DNA of 64,000 bases, taken from Alloalcanivorax xenomutans. Lineage in GTDB: Bacteria > Pseudomonadota > Gammaproteobacteria > Pseudomonadales > Alcanivoracaceae. The stretch is taken from NCBI RefSeq assembly GCF_900217905.1, contig NZ_OBMO01000006.1, forward strand, positions 62,001 through 126,000, given 5' to 3'. The stretch's first letter is position 1. The number at the start of each line of letters is the position of its first letter. The translations under genes and the position numbers were made by a program. The notes under the pieces are model-generated. The model saw nothing but the letters and a program-made list of their open reading frames with translations, was not told where the DNA came from and ran no database searches. Positions 51,358 through 60,366 of the stretch are shown here, piece after piece.

Positions 51358-52644
51358 ATGCTGGCAGGCGACGCGGTTCGCAAGGTGGCCGTGGTGGGGG
51401 GTAACCGGATTCCCTTTGCCCGTTCCAATACGGTGTATTTCGGCGCAAGCAACCAGGACATGCTCACCGCCGCCCTCAACGGCCTGGTCGATCGCTTCAA
51501 GCTGCAGGGTGAGCGGGTTGGCGAAGTGGCCGCCGGCGCGGTGATGAAGCACTCCCGGGATTTCAATCTGGTGCGCGAGTCCGTGCTGGGCTCCCGTCTG
51601 GCGCCGGAAACCCCGGCCTATGACCTGCAGCAGGCCTGTGGCACCGGCCTGGAAGCCGCCATTCTGGTGGCCAACAAAATTGCGCTGGGGCAAATCGACA
51701 GCGCCATCGCCGGTGGCGTGGACACCACCTCCGACGCACCGCTGGGTGTGAACGAGGACGCCCGCAAGGTGTTCATGAACATCAACAAGGCGAAGACCAA
51801 TGGCGAGAAAATCAAAGCGGCGCTGAAACTGCTCAACCCGAAGATGATCGTGCCGGACATTCCCCGGAACGCCGAGCCGCGCACCGGCCTGTCCATGGGC
51901 GAGCATCAGGCGATCACCGCCGCCGAATGGGGCATCAGCCGCGAGGATCAGGATGAGCTGGCCTGGCGCTCCCACCAGAATCTGGCCAAATCCTATGAGG
52001 AAGGCTGGCAGGAAGACCTGATCACGCCGTTCAAGGGCCTGGAGCGCGACAATAACATGCGTGGCGATTCCACCCTGGAAAAACTGGCGACCTTGAAGCC
52101 GGTGTTCGGCGGGCCGGAAGGCACCATGACCGCCGCCAACTCCACGCCCTTGACCGACGGAGCGTCCGCGGTGCTGCTGGCTTCCGAACAGTGGGCCGAG
52201 GAGCGCGGTTTGCCGGTGCAGGCGTACATCACCCACTGCGAAGTGGCGGCTGTGGATTTTGTTGGCAAGAAAGAAGGGCTGTTGCTGGCGCCGGCTTACG
52301 CGGTACCGCGCATGCTGGCCCGCGCCGGTCTGACCCTGCAGGATTTCGATTTCTATGAAATCCACGAGGCTTTCGCCTCCCAGGTGCTGAGCACTCTGAA
52401 AGCGTGGGAAGACGAAACCTTCTGCAAGGAGCGGCTCGGGTTGGACAAGCCGCTGGGCAGCATCGACCGTAACAAACTCAACGTGAAGGGCTCTTCACTG
52501 GCCGCCGGCCACCCGTTCGCCGCCACCGGCGGGCGGATTCTGGCCAATGCCGCCAAGCTGCTGAACCAGAAAGGCTCCGGCCGTTGCCTGATCTCCATTT
52601 GCGCCGCCGGTGGGCAGGGCGTGGTGGCGATCGTCGAGAAGTAA
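51358..52644 (+). CDS. Acetyl-CoA C-acyltransferase (thiolase, FadI-like)
   Basis: A 428-residue thiolase. The nucleophilic Cys is in QQACGTGLEA, the His in AAGHPFAATGGR, and the second Cys in SICAAGGQG. The length and the extended loop region (DARKVFMNINKAKTNGEKIKAAL) fit the FadI/trifunctional-beta type better than short AtoB. It cleaves 3-ketoacyl-CoA or condenses acetyl-CoA units. The ATG at 51358 has GGAGG 8 nt upstream; the longer frame from 51193 has no such support. Confidence 0.92.
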   Translation: MLAGDAVRKVAVVGGNRIPFARSNTVYFGASNQDMLTAALNGLVDRFKLQGERVGEVAAGAVMKHSRDFNLVRESVLGSRLAPETPAYDLQQACGTGLEAAILVANKIALGQIDSAIAGGVDTTSDAPLGVNEDARKVFMNINKAKTNGEKIKAALKLLNPKMIVPDIPRNAEPRTGLSMGEHQAITAAEWGISREDQDELAWRSHQNLAKSYEEGWQEDLITPFKGLERDNNMRGDSTLEKLATLKPVFGGPEGTMTAANSTPLTDGASAVLLASEQWAEERGLPVQAYITHCEVAAVDFVGKKEGLLLAPAYAVPRMLARAGLTLQDFDFYEIHEAFASQVLSTLKAWEDETFCKERLGLDKPLGSIDRNKLNVKGSSLAAGHPFAATGGRILANAAKLLNQKGSGRCLISICAAGGQGVVAIVEK

Positions 52645-52655
52645 TAAGGAAAGAC

Positions 52656-52706
52656 GTCGCGGTCCTCTCCATAAGGAGCCTCTCCATAACAGGAAAGGAC
52701 CGCGAC
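52656..52706. terminator. Hairpin between the convergent thiolase and tesB genes
   Basis: GTCGCGGTCCT (52656-52666) pairs perfectly with AGGACCGCGAC (52696-52706). The loop holds a small CTCC-ATAA-GGAG hairpin and a duplicated CCTCTCCATAA. No T-run. The stem shares CGCGGTCCT/AGGACCGCG with the terminator after fadH. Confidence 0.6.
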
Positions 52707-52713
52707 AGGCGCG

Positions 52714-53574
52714 TTACATCTTCCGCATCAACCCTTCCTGGGCCACCGAGGCCACCAGTTCCCCCCGCTGATTGAAAATCTGACCGCGATTGAAGCCGCG
52801 GCCATCGGTGGCGATGGGACTGTCGCTCTGATAGAACAGCCAGTCATTGATATTCACCGGGCGGTGGAACCACAGGGCGTGGTCCAGGCTCGCCATCTGA
52901 TGGTCACGGGTGAGGAAGCTCAGGCCATGGGGCAGCATCGCCGTACCCATCAGGCTGTGATCACTGACGTAGGCGAGAATGCACTGGTGCAGCACCGGAT
53001 CCTCCGGCAGAGTTTCCGGCGCGCGCATCCACACCTGGCGCAAGGGCGGTGCCGGTTCCGGGCGCAGTGGATGGCGTTTCACCACCGGCCGCATCTCCAG
53101 CGGCTTTCTTCTCAGCATGGCGTTGCGGAAGTTCTCCGAGATATCCTCATGCTCCAGATAGCGCCGATTCAGCTCCTGTTCGGTGAGCAGGCCGTCCGGG
53201 CCTTCGGGGACCGGTGCATCGCATTGGTGTGAAGGGCCTTCCGCCGGCAGGGTAAAGGAGGCGGACAGGTCGAAGATCGGCCGGCCGCGTTGTTCCGCGA
53301 CCACCCGGCGGGTGGAGAAGGTCTGGCCGTCGCGCACCCGTTCCACCCGGTAGATAATTGTATCCCGCGCGTCTCCGGGGCGTAGAAAATAGCTCTGCAA
53401 GGAATGGGCGGTGCGGCCGGGTACGCTGTGGGAGGCCGCGCGCAGTGCCTGGCCGAGCACCTGGCCACCGAAGATGCGGGGGCCAACGATATTGCGGCCT
53501 TCGCCTTGGTAGAGATCGGGTTCCAGTTCGGTGAGGTCAAGCAGTTGCAGCAAATCGGAAAGATCGGTATGCAT
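52714..53574 (-). CDS. tesB: Acyl-CoA thioesterase II
   Basis: A 286-residue double hot-dog thioesterase, the length of E. coli TesB. Characteristic segments are RIFGGQVLGQALRAAS, HSLQSYFLRPGD, YVSDHSLMGTA (active Asp), ASLDHALWFHRP and the terminal VASVAQEGLMR, with the catalytic Gln. It hydrolyses medium- and long-chain acyl-CoAs. The Thr of the E. coli triad appears as Ser here (ASLDH). Convergent with the thiolase gene. Confidence 0.95.
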   Translation of the reverse strand: MHTDLSDLLQLLDLTELEPDLYQGEGRNIVGPRIFGGQVLGQALRAASHSVPGRTAHSLQSYFLRPGDARDTIIYRVERVRDGQTFSTRRVVAEQRGRPIFDLSASFTLPAEGPSHQCDAPVPEGPDGLLTEQELNRRYLEHEDISENFRNAMLRRKPLEMRPVVKRHPLRPEPAPPLRQVWMRAPETLPEDPVLHQCILAYVSDHSLMGTAMLPHGLSFLTRDHQMASLDHALWFHRPVNINDWLFYQSDSPIATDGRGFNRGQIFNQRGELVASVAQEGLMRKM

Positions 53575-53683
53575 GGAATCGCTCTTGTTCTTTGACGGTC
53601 TGGACAGCGGCGGGGCTGCCGGAAAAGGCTCAAAGTGACCGGATGTGGCGGATTTTGCAAGAGGGTAAAGGGGGTTGACGGTC

Positions 53684-53721
53684 TTAACAATGGGTTAAGA
53701 TTCCATTCAGGGAAGGTTAAG
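53684..53721 (+). promoter_or_regulatory. Tandem array of four TTAAG-like half sites
   Basis: TTAAC (53684), TTAAG (53695), TTCAG (53706) and TTAAG (53717) recur at exactly 11-bp steps, so each pair has the TTAAG-N6-TTAAG geometry known for the BqsR/PmrA class of response regulators. A TTGACG that could be a -35 element lies just upstream (53675-53680). It precedes the PepSY/two-component operon by 58 bp and suggests autoregulation. Confidence 0.7.
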
Positions 53722-53779
53722 CGGTGACGAATAAAGTGACTTTCGTACCCCAACGGAAGTGACTCAAAGGAGATAACCC

Positions 53780-54094
53780 ATGCAAGCCAAGAAAGCGATT
53801 CTGACCGCCCTGTTTCTCGGTACCGCCACCCTGACCGCCGGCGCCTACGCCGACGACGTGGGGCCCGATCAGGCGATGAAACTGGTTCAGGACGGCAAAG
53901 TGAAGCCCTTCGAGGAGCTGAATAAAGCGGCTCTGGACCAGCATCCCAACGCCAAAATCGAGGAAACCGAGCTGGAAAAAGAGTTTGGCGGCTATGTCTA
54001 CAAAGTGGAGCTGCGTGATCAGGACAACGTACAGTGGGACGTTGAACTGAACGCCGCCAACGGTGAAGTGATTCGTAACGAACGGGACGACTGA
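53780..54094 (+). CDS. Small periplasmic PepSY-domain protein 1
   Basis: A 104-residue protein. Signal peptide KAILTALFLGTATLTAGAYA. The mature part is a single PepSY-like domain (GPDQAMKLVQDGKVKPFEELNKAALDQHP; YVYKVELRDQDNVQWDVELNAANGEVI). GGAG lies upstream of the ATG. The stop overlaps the next ATG. Such proteins precede BqsRS/CarRS- and PhoPQ-like two-component genes and may modulate the sensor; function inferred from position. Confidence 0.88.
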   Translation: MQAKKAILTALFLGTATLTAGAYADDVGPDQAMKLVQDGKVKPFEELNKAALDQHPNAKIEETELEKEFGGYVYKVELRDQDNVQWDVELNAANGEVIRNERDD

Positions 54095-54402
54095 TGTCTT
54101 TACCCCTCCGCGGGGCGGCAACCGCCGCCCTGCTGGTCTTGAGCGGTTCGCTGCCGGCGCTGGACGTGGGGCACGATGAAGCCTTGCGCCTGCGGCAGGA
54201 GGGCCGCATCCGGCCGTTTGAACAGATTCTGACGGAAGCCCTGCGCCAGTACCCCGGCGGACAATTGCTGGAGGCGGAATTGGAGCGCGAGGACGGTCAT
54301 CTGATTTATGAAATCGAGTTGCTGACTCCGGATGGTGTGGTACGCGAGCTGGAGCTCGACGCCCGTACCGGCAGCGTTCTCAAGGACGATGTGGACGACT
54401 GA
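54094..54402 (+). CDS. Small periplasmic PepSY-domain protein 2
   Basis: A 102-residue paralogue of the preceding protein: [26 protein letters not shown] and [30 protein letters not shown] follow the same pattern. Signal peptide [15 protein letters not shown]. The ATG overlaps the upstream stop (1 nt) and its own stop overlaps the regulator start, so all four genes are coupled. Confidence 0.87.
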   Translation: MSLPLRGAATAALLVLSGSLPALDVGHDEALRLRQEGRIRPFEQILTEALRQYPGGQLLEAELEREDGHLIYEIELLTPDGVVRELELDARTGSVLKDDVDD

Positions 54403-55070
54403 TGCGCCTGTTATTGGTGGAAGACAACGTGGCCCTGGCGGACCAGCTCAATCCGTTGTTGCGTGATCACGGTTACGCGGTGGACTGGCTGGCGGATGGC
54501 CGTGATGCCTTGGTGCGCGTGCATGATGACCCGTATGACCTGGTGATTCTGGATCTGGGGCTGCCCGGCATGGGGGGCCTGGATGTGTTGAAACAATGGC
54601 GCGAGGAAGGCGTCACGGTGCCGGTGTTGATCCTCACCGCCCGGGACAGCTGGGCGGAGCGGGTGGATGGTCTGCGTGCCGGCGCCGATGATTATCTGAC
54701 CAAGCCGTTTCATCCCGAGGAGTTGCTGCTGCGAGTGCAGGCGGTGCTGCGCCGTAGCCATGGCAACGCCAACCAGGCCTGTCTGAACGTGGGCGGCGTG
54801 GAGCTGGACGAGGAGCGGCAAAGCGCCTGGCTGGAAGGCAAGGAAATAGCGCTGACCGGCGCCGAATTCCGGCTGCTGCGTTATTTCATGCTGAACGCCG
54901 GCAAACTGCTGTCGCGGATGCAATTGGCCGATCATCTCTATGATGGTGAGAGTGAACGGGACAGCAACGTGCTGGAGGTTCATATCAATCGCGTACGGCG
55001 CAAGCTGGGGGCGCCGGTGATCCAGACCCGGCGCGGGCAGGGCTACGTCTTCACGGGATTGCACCGGTGA
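54402..55070 (+). CDS. OmpR/PhoP-family response regulator (BqsR/PmrA-like)
   Basis: A 222-residue regulator. Receiver domain with phosphoacceptor Asp51 in [10 protein letters not shown], acidic pair near residues 8-9 (LVEDN), and Lys in TKPFHPEEL. The C-terminal winged helix has [32 protein letters not shown] and [15 protein letters not shown]. The half-site array upstream of the operon has the BqsR geometry, which supports a role in sensing metals or cationic stress; this is inference. Overlaps the kinase gene start by 4 nt. Confidence 0.92.
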   Translation: MRLLLVEDNVALADQLNPLLRDHGYAVDWLADGRDALVRVHDDPYDLVILDLGLPGMGGLDVLKQWREEGVTVPVLILTARDSWAERVDGLRAGADDYLTKPFHPEELLLRVQAVLRRSHGNANQACLNVGGVELDEERQSAWLEGKEIALTGAEFRLLRYFMLNAGKLLSRMQLADHLYDGESERDSNVLEVHINRVRRKLGAPVIQTRRGQGYVFTGLHR

Positions 55071-56389
55071 CCTCCATTGCCGGCCGCCTTGGCGTCAGTT
55101 TGTTCGTCAGCCTGTTGCTGGCCGGCATTCTGGTGGGGCAGGGCGCGCTGTGGTGGCTGGACCAACGCCAACGGCAAGTGATGACCGCCAGTTTGCGCGA
55201 TGAAGCGGTCAGTGTGCTGGCCGCGATTTCCCAAGGGCCGTCCGGGCTGCAACTGGAGCAGCCGATGCTGGATCCGGCCTATCGCCAGCCGTTTTCCGGC
55301 CGCTATTTCATGGTGTCTTTTGATGACCACATCTGGCGTTCGCGATCCCTTTGGGATCAGCGCATGGCGGACACCGAAAGCCGTGGTCTCGACAATGAAC
55401 TGGTGCCGGGCCCGGATGGCCAGCAGTTGTTGCGGTATCGTGGTGACTATGAAATTTACGGCCATAAAGTGGCTATCGTAGTGGCCCAGGATTACACCCC
55501 GCAGTTGGAAAATTTCCGCAATACCCGCTCGGTGAGCCTGCTGGCATGGGTATTGATCCTGTCCGGCCTGGCGGCGGCGCAACTTTGGTTGATCCGCCGT
55601 GGCCTGCGGCCGCTCAACGAGGCTCGCCGCCAGATTGAGCAACTGCGTGACGGTGAACGCACCGAGCTGGATTGCGATGTACCCACGGAATTGCGGCCGC
55701 TGGTGCAGGAAGTGAACCGGTTACTGGGCCACACCGACCAGCAGTTGCGCCGTTCCCGCCACGCCATTGGTGATCTCGGACACGCTTTGAAAACGCCTTT
55801 GGCGGTGTTGCGTAACCGCTGCGACGAAGACCTGCGGCGTGAGCATCCGGATCTGTACCGTTTGCTGGATGAGCAATTGGCCCAGGTGGAGGACACCGTG
55901 CGCCGGGCATTGAACCGGGCCAGGGTGGCCGCCGGCGCCACCCCCGGAACCTTGTTTCACCCGGACCAGGACCTGGTGGCGCTACGGGACACCATGATCC
56001 AGGTTTACGGGGATGGCCGCCGCATCGAACTGATGGGCACCGAGCTGCCGCCGCAGCCGGTGGAGCGGGATGACATGCTGGAAGTGCTGGGTAATCTGAT
56101 GGACAACGCCTGCAAGTGGGCTCGAGGCCGGGTATCGGTGCGTTTGTGGCGGGAGCCCGAGGCGTTGTGGCTGAGTGTCGAGGACGACGGCCCCGGCATC
56201 GAACCGGCGCGCCGCGATCAGGTGATCCGCAGAGGCGAGCGCCTCGATCAGCGCGTGGCCGGCCACGGCCTCGGGCTGGCCATCGTCAGTGACACCGCCG
56301 AGGCCTACGGCGGTGAATTGACGCTGGGACACAGCGAAGCGCTTGGCGGTCTGATGGCGCGGGTGTGCTGGCCGCTTACCCGCCGGTGA
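55067..56389 (+). CDS. Sensor histidine kinase
   Basis: A 440-residue inner-membrane kinase starting with GTG in a GTGA overlap. Two membrane helices ([43 protein letters not shown]) enclose a periplasmic sensor of about 130 residues. The dimerisation box carries His239 in [13 protein letters not shown]. The ATPase domain has N-box [19 protein letters not shown] and [10 protein letters not shown] do not find the RExxE iron motif described for BqsS, so the ligand may differ. Its end overlaps the convergent TetR gene by 14 bp. Confidence 0.92.
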   Translation: MTSIAGRLGVSLFVSLLLAGILVGQGALWWLDQRQRQVMTASLRDEAVSVLAAISQGPSGLQLEQPMLDPAYRQPFSGRYFMVSFDDHIWRSRSLWDQRMADTESRGLDNELVPGPDGQQLLRYRGDYEIYGHKVAIVVAQDYTPQLENFRNTRSVSLLAWVLILSGLAAAQLWLIRRGLRPLNEARRQIEQLRDGERTELDCDVPTELRPLVQEVNRLLGHTDQQLRRSRHAIGDLGHALKTPLAVLRNRCDEDLRREHPDLYRLLDEQLAQVEDTVRRALNRARVAAGATPGTLFHPDQDLVALRDTMIQVYGDGRRIELMGTELPPQPVERDDMLEVLGNLMDNACKWARGRVSVRLWREPEALWLSVEDDGPGIEPARRDQVIRRGERLDQRVAGHGLGLAIVSDTAEAYGGELTLGHSEALGGLMARVCWPLTRR

Positions 56390-56996
56390 CGTCTTCGCCG
56401 AGGCGCAGGCCGGCGATCATCAGATCCACCGCCTGATCGCTGACCGCCTCCATGTCATTCTGATCCAGGTAGATGCCGTCCAGCAGCAGCCGGCTCAGGC
56501 CGTGCAGGGTGGCCCAACTGGCTTGGGCCAGGCGCAGCGGGTCCATGCCCGGCGGCAGGCGGGAGGCCAGCGGCGGCCGGTACATCAGATCGATATAGCG
56601 GCGGAAACAGCCGTGGGCCACCCGGGTCAGCGATTTGGTGGGGCGCCCGGTTTTCCACAGGGTGCGGCCGAACATCAATTCATACTGTTCCGGATCCTGG
56701 CTGGCGAAGCGCAAATAAGCGTGGACGAAGCGGCGCAGCCCCCGGGCCGGTTCCGATTCCAGATCTTCCTCCTGCATCAGTGTTTCCAGCTTGCGGAAGC
56801 CTTGTTCCGCCAGGGCGCACAGCAGCGCGTTCTTGTCCGCGAAATGATGATAGGGCGCGGTGCGTGAAACCCCGGCCCGCTCCGCCAGACGCCTGAGTGA
56901 CAGCCCCTCTATGCCTTGTTCGCGCAGCAGCACGGCGGCTTCGCGCAGCAGCGTGGCATGCAGGTCGCCGTGGTGGTAGCGGGCGCTTTGGCTCAT
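56376..56996 (-). CDS. TetR-family regulator next to fadH
   Basis: A 206-residue regulator: HTH GIEGLSLRRLAERAGVSRTAPYHHFADKNALLCALAEQGF, C-terminal TetR_C-type helical domain with SWATLHGLSRLLLDGIYL. The ATG at 56996 (MSQSARYHHGDLHATLL) is the natural start for this group. It is divergent from the dienoyl-CoA reductase gene, with a perfect 17-bp palindrome between the two genes. A fatty-acid or acyl-CoA effector is likely but inferred. Confidence 0.9.
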   Translation of the reverse strand: MSQSARYHHGDLHATLLREAAVLLREQGIEGLSLRRLAERAGVSRTAPYHHFADKNALLCALAEQGFRKLETLMQEEDLESEPARGLRRFVHAYLRFASQDPEQYELMFGRTLWKTGRPTKSLTRVAHGCFRRYIDLMYRPPLASRLPPGMDPLRLAQASWATLHGLSRLLLDGIYLDQNDMEAVSDQAVDLMIAGLRLGEDVTGG

Positions 56997-57011
56997 CGGG
57001 ACTCCTGGGTA

Positions 57012-57028
57012 TCTTGACAGTGTCAAGA
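57012..57028. promoter_or_regulatory. TetR operator between the regulator and fadH
   Basis: TCTTGACA-G-TGTCAAGA is a perfect 8-1-8 palindrome. It includes a TTGACA -35-like hexamer on each strand, so one bound dimer could control both divergent genes. Confidence 0.75.
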
Positions 57029-57084
57029 CAGTATCCTAACTTGACGGCGTCCAGATCAAGCCGCCGCCAATTTGGAGAGCACTG

Positions 57085-59097
57085 ATGAGCGAATACTCGC
57101 GCCTGCTTTCGCCCCTGGACCTGGGGCACACACAGCTGAAAAACCGGGTCATCATGGGGTCCATGCACACCGGACTCGAGGACCGTTTCTGGCAGTTTCC
57201 AAAACTGGCGGCGTATTTCGCCGAGCGCGCCCGTGGCGGTGTCGGCCTGATCGTCACCGGCGGCTTCAATCCCAACCGGCGCGGCTGGTTCTATCCGCTG
57301 GCGGGCACCTTCAACAGCCGCCTGGATGTGCGTAATCATCGCCTGGTGACCGACGCGGTGCATCGCGAGGGCGGCAAGATCGTGCTGCAGATATTGCACG
57401 CCGGCCGCTACAGCTATCACCCGTTCTCCGGTTCCGCCTCGGCGATCAAAAGCCCGATCAACCCGTTCAAGCCCAAGGCCCTGTCCACCCGCGAAGTCCG
57501 CCGCACCGTGCAGGATTTCGCCCGCACCGCGGCGCTGGCCAAACAGGCCGGTTACGACGGTGTCGAGATCATGGGCTCGGAAGGCTATCTGATTAACCAG
57601 TTCACCGCGCCGCGCACCAACAAGCGCACCGACCAGTACGGTGGTTCGGCGGAAAATCGCCGCCGCTTCCCGGTGGAAATCGTGGCGGAGACCCGTCGCC
57701 GGTGCGGTGATGATTTCATCGTCATGTACCGGCTCTCCGCCATTGACCTGGTGCCGGACGGCTGTACCCGGGAAGAAGTGCTGGCATTGGCGCGGGAAGT
57801 GGAAGGCGCCGGCGCATCGCTGATCAATACCGGTATCGGTTGGCATGAAGCGCGGGTACCGACCATCGTGACATCGGTGCCCCGGGCCGCGTTCGCGGAG
57901 GTCACCAAACAGATCAAGGATCAGGTGTCGATCCCGGTGGTGGCCTCAAACCGTATCAATGACCCGGATGTGGCCGAGAATATTCTGGCCAACGGCTGGG
58001 CCGATGCGGTATCGATGGCGCGGCCGATGCTGGCGGATCCTGAGTTCGTGCGCAAGACCGAACAGGGACGGGTGGATGAGATCAACACCTGCATCGCCTG
58101 CAATCAGGCTTGCCTGGATCACACCTTTGAACTGAAGCGGGCGTCCTGTCTGGTCAACCCGCGCGCCTGCCACGAAACCGAACTGGTCTATCTTAAAACC
58201 GCCAATCCGAAGCGGGTCGCGGTGGTGGGGGCCGGCCCGGCGGGGCTGGCTTGCGCCACGGTGGCGGCGGAACGGGGGCATCGGGTCACGCTGTTCGAAC
58301 AAGCGGACGCCATTGGTGGCCAGTTCAATATGGCCAAGCGCATCCCGGGCAAGGAAGAGTTCTATCACACCCTGCGCTATTTCCAGCGACGTCTGGAGGT
58401 GACCGGCGTGGAACTGCGTCTGGGCCAGCGGGTCACCACCGAGGAACTGCAACAGCAGGGTTTCGATGAGATCGTGGTGGCCACCGGCGTGGTGCCACGC
58501 ACGCCGTCAATCCCGGGTGTCGATCACGTCAAGGTGGTGTCCTACGTGGACGTCCTGCAGGGCAAGGTTAAGGTAGGAGAGAAAGTCGCCATCATTGGTG
58601 CCGGCGGCATTGGCTTTGATGTGGCGGAATTCCTCGCCGAAGCCCCCCGTGAAGGCCATCAACCGTTGCCGGAATGGATGGCGGAGTGGGGCGTGGATTT
58701 CACTTCCGACGCGCGCGGTGGCCTGGTGGAAGCGGAACCACCGAAACCACAACGGCGCCTGTACCTGTTGCAGCGCAAGGACAGCTCCGTGGGCAAGGGC
58801 CTGAACAAAACCTCGGGCTGGGTGCACCGGGCCACCTTGAAACAGCGCCAGGTGGAAATGTTGCCCGGCTGCGATTACCAGAAGGTGGATGATCAGGGGT
58901 TGCATCTGACGGTAAACGGCGAAGCCCGGTTACTGGATGTGGATCACGTGGTGCTTTGCGCCGGTCAGGAGCCGCTCAAGGAACTGTATCGGGAAGGTGA
59001 GGAGAATCTTCACCTGATCGGCGGCGCGCAACTGGCGGCGGAGCTGGATGCCAAGCGGGCCATTCGCCAGGGCGCCGAACTAGCCGCGTCGCTATAA
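57085..59097 (+). CDS. fadH: NADPH-dependent 2,4-dienoyl-CoA reductase (FadH)
   Basis: A 670-residue flavoprotein of polyunsaturated fatty-acid oxidation. The old-yellow-enzyme barrel (residues 1 to about 330) binds FMN and has KNRVIMGSMHTGLED and the segment GSEGYLINQF. The 4Fe-4S ligands Cys336, Cys339, Cys343 and Cys355 (CIACNQAC...C) match E. coli FadH closely. The C-terminal FAD/NADPH part has VAVVGAGPAGLACA and AIIGAGGIGFDVA. It is followed by a hairpin with a T-run. The start is 88 bp from the TetR start across the palindrome. Confidence 0.95.
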   Translation: MSEYSRLLSPLDLGHTQLKNRVIMGSMHTGLEDRFWQFPKLAAYFAERARGGVGLIVTGGFNPNRRGWFYPLAGTFNSRLDVRNHRLVTDAVHREGGKIVLQILHAGRYSYHPFSGSASAIKSPINPFKPKALSTREVRRTVQDFARTAALAKQAGYDGVEIMGSEGYLINQFTAPRTNKRTDQYGGSAENRRRFPVEIVAETRRRCGDDFIVMYRLSAIDLVPDGCTREEVLALAREVEGAGASLINTGIGWHEARVPTIVTSVPRAAFAEVTKQIKDQVSIPVVASNRINDPDVAENILANGWADAVSMARPMLADPEFVRKTEQGRVDEINTCIACNQACLDHTFELKRASCLVNPRACHETELVYLKTANPKRVAVVGAGPAGLACATVAAERGHRVTLFEQADAIGGQFNMAKRIPGKEEFYHTLRYFQRRLEVTGVELRLGQRVTTEELQQQGFDEIVVATGVVPRTPSIPGVDHVKVVSYVDVLQGKVKVGEKVAIIGAGGIGFDVAEFLAEAPREGHQPLPEWMAEWGVDFTSDARGGLVEAEPPKPQRRLYLLQRKDSSVGKGLNKTSGWVHRATLKQRQVEMLPGCDYQKVDDQGLHLTVNGEARLLDVDHVVLCAGQEPLKELYREGEENLHLIGGAQLAAELDAKRAIRQGAELAASL

Positions 59098-59106
59098 AAC
59101 GACAAT

Positions 59107-59148
59107 CGCGGTCCTCTTCCTTGATAAAGAAAAGGACCGCGCGGTTTT
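59107..59148 (+). terminator. Intrinsic terminator after fadH
   Basis: CGCGGTCCT (59107-59115) pairs with AGGACCGCG (59133-59141); the stem can extend through TCC/GGA-like purine-rich pairs. It is followed by CGGTTTTAT, a short T-run, overlapping the 3' end of the convergent acyl-CoA dehydrogenase gene. Confidence 0.75.
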
Positions 59149-60352
59149 ATTTCAGTTCTTTCGAACTCAACCCCAGCACCCGCCGGGCAATCACCAGTTG
59201 CTGGATTTGCTGGGTACCTTCGAAGATGTCGAGAATCTTTGAATCACGGGCCCATTTTTCCAGCAGTTCGTCCTCGGTGTAGCCGAGGCTGCCCGCCAGT
59301 TCCACGCAGCGCAGAGTGATATAGTTTCCGACCCGGCCGGCCTTGGCTTTGCTGATCGAAGCTTCCAAAGTATTGGCTTTCTTGTTGTCCGCCATCCAGG
59401 CGGCCTTCACCGCCAGCCAATAAGCCGCTTCCCAGTCCGCTTCCATTTTGTAGATTTCAGCTTCCACGGCGGAGCAGTTGTCCACCGGTTTGCCGTAATC
59501 GTAGCTCATCTGTTTTTCGAGCAATTCCTTGATACGTTCCAATGAGGCCTTGGCGCAGCCGATGGCCATGGCGGCCACCAGCGGGCGGGTGTTGTCGAAG
59601 GTCTCCATCACTCCGGCGAAGCCCTTCTTGGTATCGATCTCCGGGCTGCCCAGCAGATTCTCCGCCGGTACCCGGCAATCCACGAAGTTGATGGCGGCGG
59701 TGTCGGAGGCGCGGATGCCCAGCTTTTTCTCCAGGCGGGCCAGTTCCATGCCCGGTGTGCCCCAATCCACCACGAATGACTTGATGGCGGCGCGGCCCAA
59801 CTGTGGATCCAGGGTCGCCCAAACCACCACGCAGTCGGCGCGCTGGCCGGACGTGACGAAAATTTTCTCGCCGTTGAGAACGTAGTGATCGCCATCCTTT
59901 TTCGCGGTGGTGCGAATGGCGGCGGAATCGGAACCGCAGCCCGGTTCGGTGATCGCCATGGCGGCCCATTTGCCCTTGAAACGCTCCAGCTGTTCGTCAT
60001 TGGCGACGGCGGCGATGGCGGCATTGCCCAGCCCCTGGCGAGGCATGGCCAGCAGAAAGCCAGTATCGCCATAGCACATTTCCATGGCGCCCAGACAAAC
60101 GCCCATATTGGCGCCGTTCTTCACACTGCCACTGTCCTCCACCTTGCCGCTGCCGGTGGTGGCGGCCCCGGCGGAGTTGGCCGGATCGCCTTCGTTGAAG
60201 CCGTCCAGCACGGCGGCCAGCATGTCCAGCTCCTTGGGGTATTCGTGCTCGCCGCGGTCATACTTACGGGAAATCGGACGGAGGGTGCTGCGCGCCACTT
60301 GATAGGCGTTATTGATCAGCGGTTTGAATTTCTTTGGAATCTCGATATTCAT
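59147..60352 (-). CDS. Acyl-CoA dehydrogenase (catalytic subunit of a pair)
   Basis: A 401-residue FAD enzyme of beta-oxidation. FAD/substrate motifs AITEPGCGSDSAAI and FVTSGQRADCVVVWA are present. The catalytic base is kept as Glu378 in DIFEGTQQIQQLVIARR. Substrate chain length is not readable. It is the second gene of a minus-strand pair; the ATG lies 14 bp after the stop of a related dehydrogenase gene that lacks this Glu, so they may form a heteromer. Confidence 0.92.
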   Translation of the reverse strand: MNIEIPKKFKPLINNAYQVARSTLRPISRKYDRGEHEYPKELDMLAAVLDGFNEGDPANSAGAATTGSGKVEDSGSVKNGANMGVCLGAMEMCYGDTGFLLAMPRQGLGNAAIAAVANDEQLERFKGKWAAMAITEPGCGSDSAAIRTTAKKDGDHYVLNGEKIFVTSGQRADCVVVWATLDPQLGRAAIKSFVVDWGTPGMELARLEKKLGIRASDTAAINFVDCRVPAENLLGSPEIDTKKGFAGVMETFDNTRPLVAAMAIGCAKASLERIKELLEKQMSYDYGKPVDNCSAVEAEIYKMEADWEAAYWLAVKAAWMADNKKANTLEASISKAKAGRVGNYITLRCVELAGSLGYTEDELLEKWARDSKILDIFEGTQQIQQLVIARRVLGLSSKELK

Positions 60353-60366
60353 GTGGGTTTCCCTCC

